A stretch of 64,000 nucleotides of DNA from Pseudobutyrivibrio xylanivorans (GTDB lineage Bacteria; Bacillota; Clostridia; Lachnospirales; Lachnospiraceae). A program made the position numbers and the translations under genes. Numbering within the stretch: position 1 is the stretch's first letter; the number at the start of each line of letters is the position of its first letter. This document shows, piece by piece, positions 52,101-60,446 of this stretch. The stretch covers positions 124,001-188,000 of the forward strand of contig NZ_VTVE01000004.1 in the NCBI RefSeq assembly GCF_010906925.1, written 5' to 3'. The notes under the pieces are model-generated. The model saw only the letters and a list, made by a program, of their open reading frames with translations, did not search any database and was not told the DNA's origin.

Positions 52101-52808
52101 GATAGCTGCATCATTAAATTTGCCGTAAAGGATACTGGAATTGGAATTAAAAAGGAGGATATTTCCAAGGTATTCGAGGCCTTTGAGCGACTGGACGAGG
52201 AAGAAAATAGTGGAATACAAGGAGCAGGTCTTGGCCTTGATATATCACGCCAGTTTACAAAGCTTATGAAAGGTGACTTGAAATGTACCAGTGTCTATGG
52301 CGAAGGCTCTGAGTTTACACTTATTGTTTATCAGAAGGTTGTGGATGCCACACCAATCGGTAGATTTGTTGAACAAAAGGAAGAATATAAGACTGGTTCT
52401 TACAAGCCACAATTTATTGCACCGGATGGAGCAGTTCTGGTGGTTGACGATAATTCCATGAATCTTGCTGTAATCAAGGGACTTTTGACATCGACTAAAA
52501 TGTTTATATCCACAGCTCGCTCAGGTGAGGAATGTCTAGACAAATTAAAATCTACCAACTTCAATGTGGTGTTACTTGATCACTTTATGGAAGGCATGGA
52601 TGGTGTTGAAACTATGGCTAAAATCAGGGATAGATATCCGGATTTGCCGGTGTTTGCAATCACAGCTAATACAGAAGCTGGAGGCGAGGAGTTCTACCTA
52701 TCAAAGGGATTTACCGGATATTTTTCAAAGCCTATAGATGGTCAGTTGCTTGAAAAGACAATTAGAAAATATTTGCCTGATGATATCGTGGAGGATATGG
52801 TACAATAA
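49188..52808 (+). CDS. hybrid sensor histidine kinase with two-component propeller sensor
   Basis: 1206 residues. Signal peptide (ALTLAMGLTMGSFVAFA), then 14-blade Reg_prop sensor to ~640 (YTAQLYDANNGMPTSDASCI and repeated DGYIWIGS, GKIWVGTNDNG units), Y_Y_Y domain, one membrane helix near 770 (LIVALIAIVVGVFVWRIM), HisKA with SHEIRTPINTIMGMDE, HATPase with NLLSNAVKYTKKG, DTGIGI and GAGLGLDIS, and a C-terminal receiver VLLDHFMEGMDG. Unlike HTCS proteins of Bacteroides it has no DNA-binding domain, and no Hpt domain is present. Coupled to the HD-GYP gene, so both may read the same external, perhaps carbohydrate, signal. Confidence 0.93.
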   Translation: MMNKKFAKYIGALTLAMGLTMGSFVAFADDTPETVEVARDGGGYAASKQIFGEGYTAQLYDANNGMPTSDASCILADKDGYIWIGSYSGIIRYDGTNFVRMDSSKGLTSGKILFEDKSGKIWVGTNDNGVVVIDGEDTKRYTYKEGLPSSSIRGFAEDKNGTIYIATTGGICYLQEDGTLNVMEDEAFKNCYINRIYCTRQGQIVGATKNGELFLIRDKKLVAFKDGESLGVGKVTSVYADDNAEDFIYVGNDQGKVYAGDFSTDGTIFDINTELDVSPALNVSWISRECETIWAIADDKVGYFDPRGKYRLVEHLPIDSSIEMVESDYQGNLWLVSTRQGVAKIVTNNFQDITDMAGFEPEVVNATCLYRDNLYVGTDKGLRIIDIKRMEPVENELTEYIGDTRIRCILRDYWDDLWICCYNNAKGLVHYSKDGVITNFNEENGFISDGVRCGTLAADGRVIVGTNKGVAIMRMGQLEKTITEENGMDNIVILTVEEGFDGEILVGTDGGGMYSVVDGKAKKITREDGLTSDVILRIKRDEKRDIYWIITSNSIQYMKDGVVYEIKNFPYSNNFDIYLDLEDNAWVLASNGIYCANANDMIQKETFEYQFYNSDTGLTSVPTGNSFSELDAGNLYIAGRSGVNKVYINNFSRHTGRIKVAVKSIVVDDQEIKPDENGTYVIPSTSGRIQINASIVNYNLSNPLIHMYLEGDEDSGITANQSDMSALEYTGLKYGDYKLHIQVLDESNGTLYQDEVFLIEKQPKLTELMVFRVLIVALIAIVVGVFVWRIMTGTVIRRQYREIQAAKAEVEKANSVKSRFLANMSHEIRTPINTIMGMDEMMMREDASEIPQSYHKAMMNYASGIKSASESLLKLIDDVLDMSRIESGKIHLVEQDYNLEEEIRNMIKMIRTRCDQKGLLFNIDVDDRLPRGLYGDIGKLKQINLNLLSNAVKYTKKGSVTFKVGLEDLDGDSCIIKFAVKDTGIGIKKEDISKVFEAFERLDEEENSGIQGAGLGLDISRQFTKLMKGDLKCTSVYGEGSEFTLIVYQKVVDATPIGRFVEQKEEYKTGSYKPQFIAPDGAVLVVDDNSMNLAVIKGLLTSTKMFISTARSGEECLDKLKSTNFNVVLLDHFMEGMDGVETMAKIRDRYPDLPVFAITANTEAGGEEFYLSKGFTGYFSKPIDGQLLEKTIRKYLPDDIVEDMVQ

Positions 52809-52838
52809 GTCCAATTAGGCATACAAGGAGAATAATAA

Positions 52839-53870
52839 ATGCAATTTCCAGCTTTTTTGAAAGAAAATGGAACTATAGGACTTGTGGCACCATCCTTTGG
52901 ATGTTCAGATGAGCCATACAAAAGCTGTATGGATGCAGCTGTTTTACGTTTTAAAAATATGGGCTACAAGCTTGTAGAAGGACCTAACTGTAGAAAAAAT
53001 GATGGTATAGGAATTAGCTCTACACCTGAAAACTGTGGCAAGGAGCTGACAGATTACTATGTGAGTTCGGACAATGACATGCTTATAGCATGTGGTGGTG
53101 GAGAGCTCATGTGTGAGACTCTAGACTATGTGGATTTTGATGCTATAAAATCAGCAAACCCTAAGTGGTATATGGGCTACTCCGACAATACCAATTTTAC
53201 ATTTTTATTAAATACCATTTGCGATACAGCATCCATCTATGGACCAAGTATCGGTGCCTTTGGACAGGAGAATTTGCATCAGGCCTTGGTAGATACAATT
53301 GATGTTTTTACCGGAAAAAAGCAGAGGGTCACAGGCTATGATTCCTTTGAAATTGAATCTCTAAAAGATGAGGAGCATCCTTTTGTTCCATACAATCTTA
53401 CGGAGAAAAAGGAACTTAGACTTTTTATGGGCGAGTCTGAAGTCAATCGTCTTCCGGAGTTTAAGGGAATTATCACCGGCGGCTGTCTGGATTGTCTGGC
53501 TAATTTAGTTGGCACCAAATATGACAATGTTGCTGCTTTTAATGAAAAATATAAGGAAGTCATCTGGTTTGTGGAGGCCTGTGATTTGAATACAATGTCC
53601 ATTCGAAGGGCTCTATGGAATCTAGATAGAGCAGGTTGGTTTAAGAATGCTGCTGGATTTATTATTGGCCGTCCTCTTGCGGCATGGAAGCAGGATCTTA
53701 TGGGGCTTGACCAGTACAAGGCGGTGACGGCAATTCTTGGCAAATATGGCAAGCCTATAGTAATGGATGCTGACGTGGGACATCTGGCACCAGCTATGCC
53801 AATTATCTCTGGAGCATATGCTACTGTTACGGCTGATACCAATATAGCCATAGATTTTACTTTGAAATAA
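52839..53870 (+). CDS. S66-family LD-carboxypeptidase / MccF-like peptidase
   Basis: 343 residues. Start GTIGLVAPSFGCSDEPYKSC, catalytic Ser in WYMGYSDNTNFTFLLNT, Glu in FVEACDLN, and His in DVGHLAPAMPIISGAY complete the Ser-His-Glu triad of S66 enzymes. Members recycle murein tetrapeptides or, in the MccF branch, cleave microcin C-type nucleotide-peptides. The long form with ICGGGELMC-like loop (LIACGGGELMCETLDYVDFD) fits the MccF-like branch better. Start after AAGGAGAATAATAA. Confidence 0.88.
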   Translation: MQFPAFLKENGTIGLVAPSFGCSDEPYKSCMDAAVLRFKNMGYKLVEGPNCRKNDGIGISSTPENCGKELTDYYVSSDNDMLIACGGGELMCETLDYVDFDAIKSANPKWYMGYSDNTNFTFLLNTICDTASIYGPSIGAFGQENLHQALVDTIDVFTGKKQRVTGYDSFEIESLKDEEHPFVPYNLTEKKELRLFMGESEVNRLPEFKGIITGGCLDCLANLVGTKYDNVAAFNEKYKEVIWFVEACDLNTMSIRRALWNLDRAGWFKNAAGFIIGRPLAAWKQDLMGLDQYKAVTAILGKYGKPIVMDADVGHLAPAMPIISGAYATVTADTNIAIDFTLK

Positions 53871-53878
53871 ACTGTGAT

Positions 53879-53921
53879 ACCACTAGTAATAAGAATTCAT
53901 TCTTATGCTGGTGGTTTTTTC
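53879..53921 (+). terminator. intrinsic terminator of S66 gene
   Basis: ACCACTAG..AATAAGAA pairs with TTCTTAT..CTGGTGGT across a TTCA loop (53879-53915), then TTTTTT. Confidence 0.88.
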
Positions 53922-53990
53922 TTGTAAAATTAAGGGTAAAAGGGTAAGATAAATAAGATTGGATAATTATAAATAATTTTAGGAGAGAAT

Positions 53991-54353
53991 ATGAACGAGG
54001 ATTACATTTTCGAGGAGGAAGATGAGGTAAAAGTACCACCTGAACCCACATCTTCTTACGTCCCAGTAGGACCTCCAGAGACAAAGAAAGGACTGGCTGT
54101 TGCAGCTTTTGTCTTAGGTGTTATTTCATTGATATGTTTCTTATTTATGTTTAATATTCTGACTGGAATAGCGGCCATTATTCTTTCGATTGTTTATCTG
54201 GTGTTTTATAAAGGTAAGGAAGGAAAGCTACTGGCGATTATTGGGTTGATTTGCGGGATACTTAGCATAGTTTTGCTGGTGGTTTCCCTTATTCTGATTG
54301 GTGCCAATATAGACAATTTAAGCGGTGTATTATTAGAATACATGATGCTGTAA
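53991..54353 (+). CDS. small membrane protein (DUF4190-like)
   Basis: 120 residues. Acidic N-terminus rich in Pro (EEEDEVKVPPEPTSSYVPVG), then two or three helices (LAVAAFVLGVISLICFLFMF; LLAIIGLICGILSIVLLVVS). The KKGLAVAAFVLGVISL motif resembles DUF4190 proteins, which are of unknown function. Start after AGGAGAGAAT. Lone gene before ileS. Confidence 0.72.
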   Translation: MNEDYIFEEEDEVKVPPEPTSSYVPVGPPETKKGLAVAAFVLGVISLICFLFMFNILTGIAAIILSIVYLVFYKGKEGKLLAIIGLICGILSIVLLVVSLILIGANIDNLSGVLLEYMML

Positions 54354-54444
54354 GAAGAATAATTCGATGCATTCGTTGCAGATAATATAGATATAATAAT
54401 GAATTATACGTAGAGGATACGTTATAGAAAGGAATTTAGGTTTT

Positions 54445-57400
54445 ATGTACAACAAAGTCGACGCAAGCCTGAACTTCGTAGAAAGGGAGAAACAGGTGCT
54501 GAAATTCTGGGAAGAGAATGACATCTTCCAGAAGTCAATGGATTCAAGAAAAGAGGGAGAGACATATACATTTTATGATGGCCCACCAACAGCCAATGGT
54601 AAGCCACATATTGGTCATGTTGAAACAAGAGCCATCAAGGATATGATTCCAAGATACCAGACAATGAAGGGCAAATTTGTTCCTCGTAAGGCTGGTTGGG
54701 ATACACACGGTCTTCCAGTAGAGCTTGAGGTAGAAAAGCTTCTTGGTCTCAATGGCAAAGAGCAGATTGAAGAGTACGGAATGGAGCCTTTCATTAAGAA
54801 ATGTAAGGAATCTGTTTGGAAATATAAGGGAATGTGGGAGGATTTCTCAGGCACAGTTGGTTTCTGGGCTGATATGGACAATCCTTACATCACATATGAT
54901 GACAATTTCATCGAGTCTGAGTGGTGGGCACTTAAGACAATCTGGGACAAGAAGCTTCTTTACAAGGGATTCAAAATCGTTCCATATTGCCCACGTTGCG
55001 GTACTCCGCTTTCAGCACAGGAGGTTGCTCAGGGCTACAAGACTGTTAAGGAGCGCTCAGCAATCGCTCGTTTCAAAATCAAGGGTGAGGATGCATACTT
55101 CCTTGCTTGGACAACTACACCTTGGACACTTCCATCCAACCTTGCACTCTGTGTTAATCCAGTAGAGACATACATCAGAGTTAAGGCAGCAGATGGTTAC
55201 ACATACATTCTCGCGGAGGCACTTGCTGACAAGGTACTTGGCAAGCTTGCTAAGGAAGAGGGCGAGAAGGCATACGAGGTTCTTGAGACATACAAGGGTA
55301 CAGACCTTGAATATAAGGAATATGAGCCACTTTTCGAGTGCGCAGGCGTTGCAGCTGAAAAGCAGCACAAGAAGGCTCACTTCGTAGTATGCGATGATTA
55401 CGTTACTATGTCAGACGGTACTGGTATCGTACATATTGCTCCTGCATTTGGTGAGGACGATGCTAAGGTAGGCCGCAAATATGACCTTCCTTTCGTTCAG
55501 TTCGTAGACGGCAAGGGTGAGCTTACAGAAGAGACTCCTTACGCTGGTCAGTTTGTTAAGGATGCAGATCCTAACGTCCTTAAGGACTTGGACGCTAAGG
55601 GACAGCTTTTCGAGGCTCCTAAGTTTGAGCATGAGTATCCACACTGCTGGAGATGCGATACTCCACTTATCTACTATGCTAGAGAATCATGGTTCATCAA
55701 GATGACTGAGGTTAAGGATGACCTGATTAAAAATAACAACACTGTTAATTGGATTCCAGATTCAATCGGTAAGGGACGTTTCGGCGATTGGCTTGAGAAT
55801 GTTCAGGACTGGGGTATTTCTCGTAACAGATATTGGGGAACTCCTCTTAATATCTGGGAGTGTCCAGACTGTGGTAAGCAGATCTCAATCGGTAGCCGCA
55901 AGGAGCTTGCAGAGCTTTCAGGTAGACCTGATGCAGAGTCTATTGAGCTTCACCGTCCATACATTGATGAAGTTACATGTAAATGTCCTGATTGCGGTGG
56001 CACAATGAAGCGTGTACCAGAGGTTATTGACTGCTGGTTCGATTCAGGTGCTATGCCATTTGCTCAGCATCACTATCCATTTGAAAACAAAGAGGTATTT
56101 GAGCAGCAGTTCCCTGCTAAGTTCATTTCAGAGGCTGTTGACCAGACACGTGGATGGTTCTACTCACTTATGGCTGAGTCTACACTTTTATTCAACAAGG
56201 CTCCATATGAGAACGTTATCGTTCTTGGCCACGTTCAGGATGAGAATGGACAGAAGATGTCAAAGTCTAAGGGCAATGCAGTTGACCCATTTGATGCTCT
56301 TGAGAAGATGGGCGCAGATGCAATCAGATGGTACTTCTACACATCTTCAGCACCATGGATTCCAAAGAGATTTGGTGAGAATGCAGTTATGGAAGGCCAG
56401 AGAAAGTTCCTTGGAACACTTTGGAATACATACGCTTTCTATATCTTATATGCAAATATTGATGAGTTTGATCCTACTAAGTACGAGTTTGATTTCAGCA
56501 AGCTTGCAGTTATGGATAAGTGGATTCTTTCTCGTCTTAACTCAGCAATCAAGGCTGTTGATGAGAACCTTGGTTCATACAAGATTCCAGAGGCAGCACG
56601 TGCTCTTGATGAGTTCGTAGACGAATTATCTAACTGGTATGTTCGTCGTTGCCGTGATAGATTCTGGGCAAAGGGAATGGAGCAGGACAAGATCAATGCT
56701 TACATGACTCTTTACACTTGCCTTAAGGATATTGCACTTGCATCAGCTCCAATGATTCCATTTATGACAGAGGAGATTTACCAGAATATGGTTCGCTCAG
56801 TTGATAAGACTGCTCCAGAATCAATTCACCTTTGTGATTTCCCTGCTGTTAATGAGGCATTCATTGACAAGAAGCTTGAGGATGACATGGATGAGCTTCT
56901 CAAGATTGTTGTACACGGTCGTGCATGTAGAAATACAGCTAACATCAAGAACCGTCAGCCAATCGGTCAGATGTACATCAAGGCTGAGCATGAGCTTGAT
57001 GATATGTATGTAAGCATTATCGAGGATGAGCTTAATGTTAAGAAGGCTACATTTACAGAGGATGTTTCATCATTCACATCATACAGCTTCAAGCCACAGC
57101 TTCGTACAGTAGGACCTAAGTATGGCAAGTTCCTTGGTGGTATCCAGAAGGCTCTCGCTAGTCTTGATGGCAATGCAGCTTACGCAGAACTTAAGGCAAA
57201 TGGGGTTATTAAATTGCCTGAGGTTGATGCATCTATCGAGCTTGCAGAGGAAGACTTACTTATCTCTATGGCTCAGACAGAGGGCTTTGTAGCAGATGGA
57301 GACAACTACGTAACAGTAGTTCTTGATACAAATCTTACACCAGAGCTTCTTGAGGAGGGATTCGTTAGAGAAATCGTTTCTAAGATTCAGACAATGCGTA

Positions 57401-57603
57401 AGGAAGCAGATTTCGAAGTTATGGATCGAATCACAGTTTCTTACGAATCTTCTGCTAAGATTAAAGACGTATTCGAAGCTAACAAAGATGTTATCGCTGG
57501 TGAAGTTCTCGCCGACGAAATCGTCTGTGGTGTGAGTGGAACACACACTAAAGAATGGAACATCAACGGAGAGAAGGTAACACTTAGCGTAACACGTCGC
57601 TAG
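54445..57603 (+). CDS. ileS: isoleucyl-tRNA synthetase, type 2 (eukaryote-like)
   Basis: 1052 residues. FYDGPPTANGKPHIGHVETR carries the HIGH motif (55-58), GQKMSKSKGNAVDPF the KMSKS motif, AWTTTPWTLPSN the editing-site Thr block. GWDTHGLPVELEVEK and the zinc pairs CPDCGK/CPDCGGTM before VIDCWFDSGAMPFA mark the IleS2 form rather than E. coli-type IleS1; the C-terminal zinc finger of IleS1 is missing. IleS2 enzymes are generally poorly inhibited by mupirocin. Only 91 bp separate it from the previous gene, without a T-box leader, unusual for Firmicutes aminoacyl-tRNA synthetase genes. Very strong codon bias. Confidence 0.96.
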   Translation: MYNKVDASLNFVEREKQVLKFWEENDIFQKSMDSRKEGETYTFYDGPPTANGKPHIGHVETRAIKDMIPRYQTMKGKFVPRKAGWDTHGLPVELEVEKLLGLNGKEQIEEYGMEPFIKKCKESVWKYKGMWEDFSGTVGFWADMDNPYITYDDNFIESEWWALKTIWDKKLLYKGFKIVPYCPRCGTPLSAQEVAQGYKTVKERSAIARFKIKGEDAYFLAWTTTPWTLPSNLALCVNPVETYIRVKAADGYTYILAEALADKVLGKLAKEEGEKAYEVLETYKGTDLEYKEYEPLFECAGVAAEKQHKKAHFVVCDDYVTMSDGTGIVHIAPAFGEDDAKVGRKYDLPFVQFVDGKGELTEETPYAGQFVKDADPNVLKDLDAKGQLFEAPKFEHEYPHCWRCDTPLIYYARESWFIKMTEVKDDLIKNNNTVNWIPDSIGKGRFGDWLENVQDWGISRNRYWGTPLNIWECPDCGKQISIGSRKELAELSGRPDAESIELHRPYIDEVTCKCPDCGGTMKRVPEVIDCWFDSGAMPFAQHHYPFENKEVFEQQFPAKFISEAVDQTRGWFYSLMAESTLLFNKAPYENVIVLGHVQDENGQKMSKSKGNAVDPFDALEKMGADAIRWYFYTSSAPWIPKRFGENAVMEGQRKFLGTLWNTYAFYILYANIDEFDPTKYEFDFSKLAVMDKWILSRLNSAIKAVDENLGSYKIPEAARALDEFVDELSNWYVRRCRDRFWAKGMEQDKINAYMTLYTCLKDIALASAPMIPFMTEEIYQNMVRSVDKTAPESIHLCDFPAVNEAFIDKKLEDDMDELLKIVVHGRACRNTANIKNRQPIGQMYIKAEHELDDMYVSIIEDELNVKKATFTEDVSSFTSYSFKPQLRTVGPKYGKFLGGIQKALASLDGNAAYAELKANGVIKLPEVDASIELAEEDLLISMAQTEGFVADGDNYVTVVLDTNLTPELLEEGFVREIVSKIQTMRKEADFEVMDRITVSYESSAKIKDVFEANKDVIAGEVLADEIVCGVSGTHTKEWNINGEKVTLSVTRR

Positions 57604-57637
57604 CCATTGGTCTGTGGTACACACGATACTATGGCTC

Positions 57638-57722
57638 GCTCGTTACGCTCTCAAGCCTTAGATATTGCCTGCGTCGACTACATGTCTCCTGCGGCAACAC
57701 TAAGAGCTTGATAGCTACGAGC
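57638..57722 (-). repeat. structured repeat C (inverted copy)
   Basis: Read on the minus strand: GCTCGTAGCTATCAAGC, CTTAG, TTGCC, loop, GGCAA, CTAAG, then GGCTTGAGAGCGTAAC (57642-57657 on plus). Stems GCTCG/CGAGC, TCAAGC/GCTTGA, CTTAG/CTAAG and TTGCC/GGCAA are perfect. The outer part matches repeats A and B; the tip differs. Confidence 0.8.
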
Positions 57723-57790
57723 TATCTATAGTGTATTTTGGCTCGCTCGTTACGCTACGTATAAGTAGCTCGTAATAAAGTTTACAAATA

Positions 57791-57875
57791 GCTGGTAGGC
57801 ATCAAGCTCTGAGATCTCTCAAGCGAATCGTGTTAGATGAGCGGAGAGATACTCAGGCTTGTAGACGTAACCAGC
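57791..57875 (+). repeat. structured repeat B
   Basis: GCTGGT (57791-57796)/ACCAGC (57870-57875), CAAGC/GCTTG, CTGAG/CTCAG, ATCTCTC/GAGAGAT, then GC-GA-ATC-GTGTTA-GAT-GA-GC. Right strand GGCTTGTAGACGTAAC (57856-57871). Compared with repeat A, pairs T-A become G-C, T-A become C-G, and GG/CC becomes GC/GC, all keeping the stems. Confidence 0.85.
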
Positions 57876-57976
57876 GAGATACAATCTAGATTACGAGCGA
57901 GATTTGTAAGATGTATATTAAGCCCACTCAAGAGTGCAGAAAGTCTAAGCGTGGGCGAGGGACAGGGGGTTGAGAA

Positions 57977-60433
57977 ATGAAGAGACAAATGCCAAGTACT
58001 AAGGAGATTGAGCGCGAGATTCAGGATCGTGTGAAGTCTATGTTTAGGAAGGACTTTGAGGAAGCCACTAAGGAGGAAATCTATAGGGCTTGCGCAGAAG
58101 TTGTCAACGACGTAGTCATTGATAACTGGCTCACCACTCAGAAGGAATTCAACAAGCAGGATCCTAAGTGCGTATATTACATGTCGATGGAGTTTCTTAT
58201 TGGTAGACTTCTTGGTAACAACATGATTAATATGCGTGGCTACACAGAGGTTATGGATGCTCTCGATGCATTGGGTATAGATATCAATGAAATCGAGGAT
58301 CAGGAGCCGGATCCAGCTCTTGGTAATGGTGGTTTAGGTCGATTGGCAGCATGTTTCTTGGATTCTCTTGCTACCCTTAGATACCCTGCCTATGGCTGTG
58401 GTATTAGATATCACTATGGTATGTTCAAGCAAAAGATTGAGGATGGCTATCAGAAGGAGGTTCCTGATGATTGGCTTCAGACCAGATATCCATTTGAGCT
58501 TGAGCGTCCAGAGTACGAATTTGAAGTTAAGTTCGGTGGTTGGGTGCGCTATGAAAGCCAGCCAGACGGAACTACAAAATATATACATGAGGGCTACAAT
58601 TCTGTAATTGCCACACCTTACGATATGCCAGTTACTGGCTTTGATAATGGTATGGTTAATACCCTTATGATTTGGGATGCTAAGCCAAAGGAAGTATTTA
58701 GACTTGCTTCATTTGAGCGTGGCGATTATAACAAGGCGGTTGAGGACATGAATTTGGCTAGAAACCTTACTGAGGTGTTGTATCCAAATGACAATCATGT
58801 TCAGGGCAAGGAGCTTCGTTTAAAGCAGCAGTATTTCTTTGTTTCTGCTTCGTTGCAGAGAGCTCTCAACAAATATTTCCGCTATCATCATGACATTATG
58901 AAGCTTCCTGAAAAGGTAGTATTTCAGATGAATGATACCCATCCAACCCTTACGGTAGCTGAGCTTATGCGTCTTCTTATGGATGAGCATGGACTTGGCT
59001 GGGATGATGCATGGGAAGTTACAACTCACTGTGTGGCATACACCAACCACACCATCATGGCTGAGGCCCTTGAAAAATGGCCAGAGGAAATCTTTAAGGG
59101 ATTGCTTCCTCGTATTTACATGATAGTTGAGGAGATTAATCGTCGTTTCTGCGAGGAGATCAGAGCGAAGTTTCCAGGTGATGAGCAGAGAATTCATCGT
59201 ATGGCTATTTTAGCTGATGGACAGGTTAAGATGGCTCACATGGCTATCGCTGCCAGCTTTAGTGTCAACGGTGTTGCTGCCCTACATACAGAGATTCTTA
59301 AGAATGTTTCTCTACACGACTTCTATGAGATGTATCCAGAGAAGTTCAACAACAAAACTAATGGTATTACCCAGCGTCGTTTCTTGATGCATGGTAATTA
59401 TAAATTGTCTGATTGGGTTATTTCCAAGATAGGCAGAAGTTGGATTACAGACCTTTCCAACATGGAAAAGCTTGAGAATTATCTTGATGATAAAAAGTCC
59501 CTAGATGAATTTATGGAGATAAAGCTTGAGAATAAAAAGCGTCTTGCTAAGTACATTTGGGACCACAACAAGGTAAATGTAGATCCAAATTCAATTTTTG
59601 ATGTACAGGTTAAGCGATTACATGAATATAAGCGTCAGCTTCTTAATATTTTGCATGTAATGTACCTTTACAATCAAATAAAAGAGAATCCAGATATGGA
59701 TTTCTATCCAACCACATTTATTTTTGGAGCTAAGGCATCTGCAGGTTACGAGAATGCTAAGCTCATAATAAAGCTTATTAATAATGTGGCTGCTGTTATC
59801 AATAACGACAAGTCCATTGATAACAAGCTAAAAGTTGTATTTATAGAAGACTATCGCGTATCTAATGCTGAGTGGATTTTTGCAGCAGCAGATGTTTCTG
59901 AGCAGATTTCTACTGCATCAAAAGAGGCATCAGGTACAGGTAATATGAAGTTCATGCTTAATGGTGCTGTCACAATTGGTACAATGGATGGTGCCAATGT
60001 TGAGATGTACAATGAGCTAGATGGAGAGAATATTTTCATCTTTGGTATGAGTTCTGATGAGGTTATCGCTCATGAGAAGAATCATGACTACAATCCAGTG
60101 GATGAGATGAACAATAATCCTCATATTCAAAAGGTTTTAGGTCAGCTTATTAATGGCTACTATAGCATTGATAATCCTGAGTTATTTAGACCAATCTACA
60201 ATTCACTTTTGAATACCCAGTGTACTGAAAGAGCAGATATGTATTTCGTTCTGAAGGATTTTGCCTCATATTGTGAGGCACATGAGAAGATACAGGCGGC
60301 TTACAAGGACAGAGAGAAATGGGCAAAGATGGCACTTTCAAATGTAGCTCATGTTGGCAAGTTCTCTTCTGACAGAACAATTCAAGAATATGTGGATGAT
60401 ATTTGGCATCTTGATAAGCTAGAACTTAAGTAA
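57977..60433 (+). CDS. glgP: glycogen/starch phosphorylase, GT35
   Basis: 818 residues. YYMSMEFLIGRLLGNNMINM, QEPDPALGNGGLGRLAACFL, NDTHPTLTVAELMRLL and the PLP-lysine block EASGTGNMKFMLNGAVTIGT are the hallmarks of the family. It releases glucose-1-phosphate from glycogen or maltodextrins in the cytoplasm. Start ATG 57977 after AGGGGGTTGAGAA. Other glycogen genes are not adjacent. Preceded by the structured-repeat region. Confidence 0.96.
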   Translation: MKRQMPSTKEIEREIQDRVKSMFRKDFEEATKEEIYRACAEVVNDVVIDNWLTTQKEFNKQDPKCVYYMSMEFLIGRLLGNNMINMRGYTEVMDALDALGIDINEIEDQEPDPALGNGGLGRLAACFLDSLATLRYPAYGCGIRYHYGMFKQKIEDGYQKEVPDDWLQTRYPFELERPEYEFEVKFGGWVRYESQPDGTTKYIHEGYNSVIATPYDMPVTGFDNGMVNTLMIWDAKPKEVFRLASFERGDYNKAVEDMNLARNLTEVLYPNDNHVQGKELRLKQQYFFVSASLQRALNKYFRYHHDIMKLPEKVVFQMNDTHPTLTVAELMRLLMDEHGLGWDDAWEVTTHCVAYTNHTIMAEALEKWPEEIFKGLLPRIYMIVEEINRRFCEEIRAKFPGDEQRIHRMAILADGQVKMAHMAIAASFSVNGVAALHTEILKNVSLHDFYEMYPEKFNNKTNGITQRRFLMHGNYKLSDWVISKIGRSWITDLSNMEKLENYLDDKKSLDEFMEIKLENKKRLAKYIWDHNKVNVDPNSIFDVQVKRLHEYKRQLLNILHVMYLYNQIKENPDMDFYPTTFIFGAKASAGYENAKLIIKLINNVAAVINNDKSIDNKLKVVFIEDYRVSNAEWIFAAADVSEQISTASKEASGTGNMKFMLNGAVTIGTMDGANVEMYNELDGENIFIFGMSSDEVIAHEKNHDYNPVDEMNNNPHIQKVLGQLINGYYSIDNPELFRPIYNSLLNTQCTERADMYFVLKDFASYCEAHEKIQAAYKDREKWAKMALSNVAHVGKFSSDRTIQEYVDDIWHLDKLELK

Positions 60434-60446
60434 TTGGAGATAATTA

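Larger units (their letters stand above)
57604..57976. other. 373-bp gene-free region packed with inverted repeats, ileS-glgP
   Basis: Contains repeat C (57638-57722, inverted orientation), a shortened unit (57740-57776), repeat B (57791-57875) and a further GCCCAC/GTGGGC hairpin (57922-57927, 57951-57956). GGCTCGCTCGTTACGCT occurs twice as a 17-bp direct repeat (57633-57649, 57740-57756). No protein-coding frame. The right end carries the GGGGG ribosome site of glgP. Confidence 0.75.

Noticed and set aside
54354-54444. T-box riboswitch before ileS
   Set aside because: The gap is 91 bp, has no T-box consensus TGGNACCGCG-like block and no terminator stem.
56012-56620. 202-residue open frame inside ileS
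   Set aside because: Same strand, other frame within a gene of strong codon bias; composition rich in Ser/Leu/Arg, no ribosome site; a shadow.
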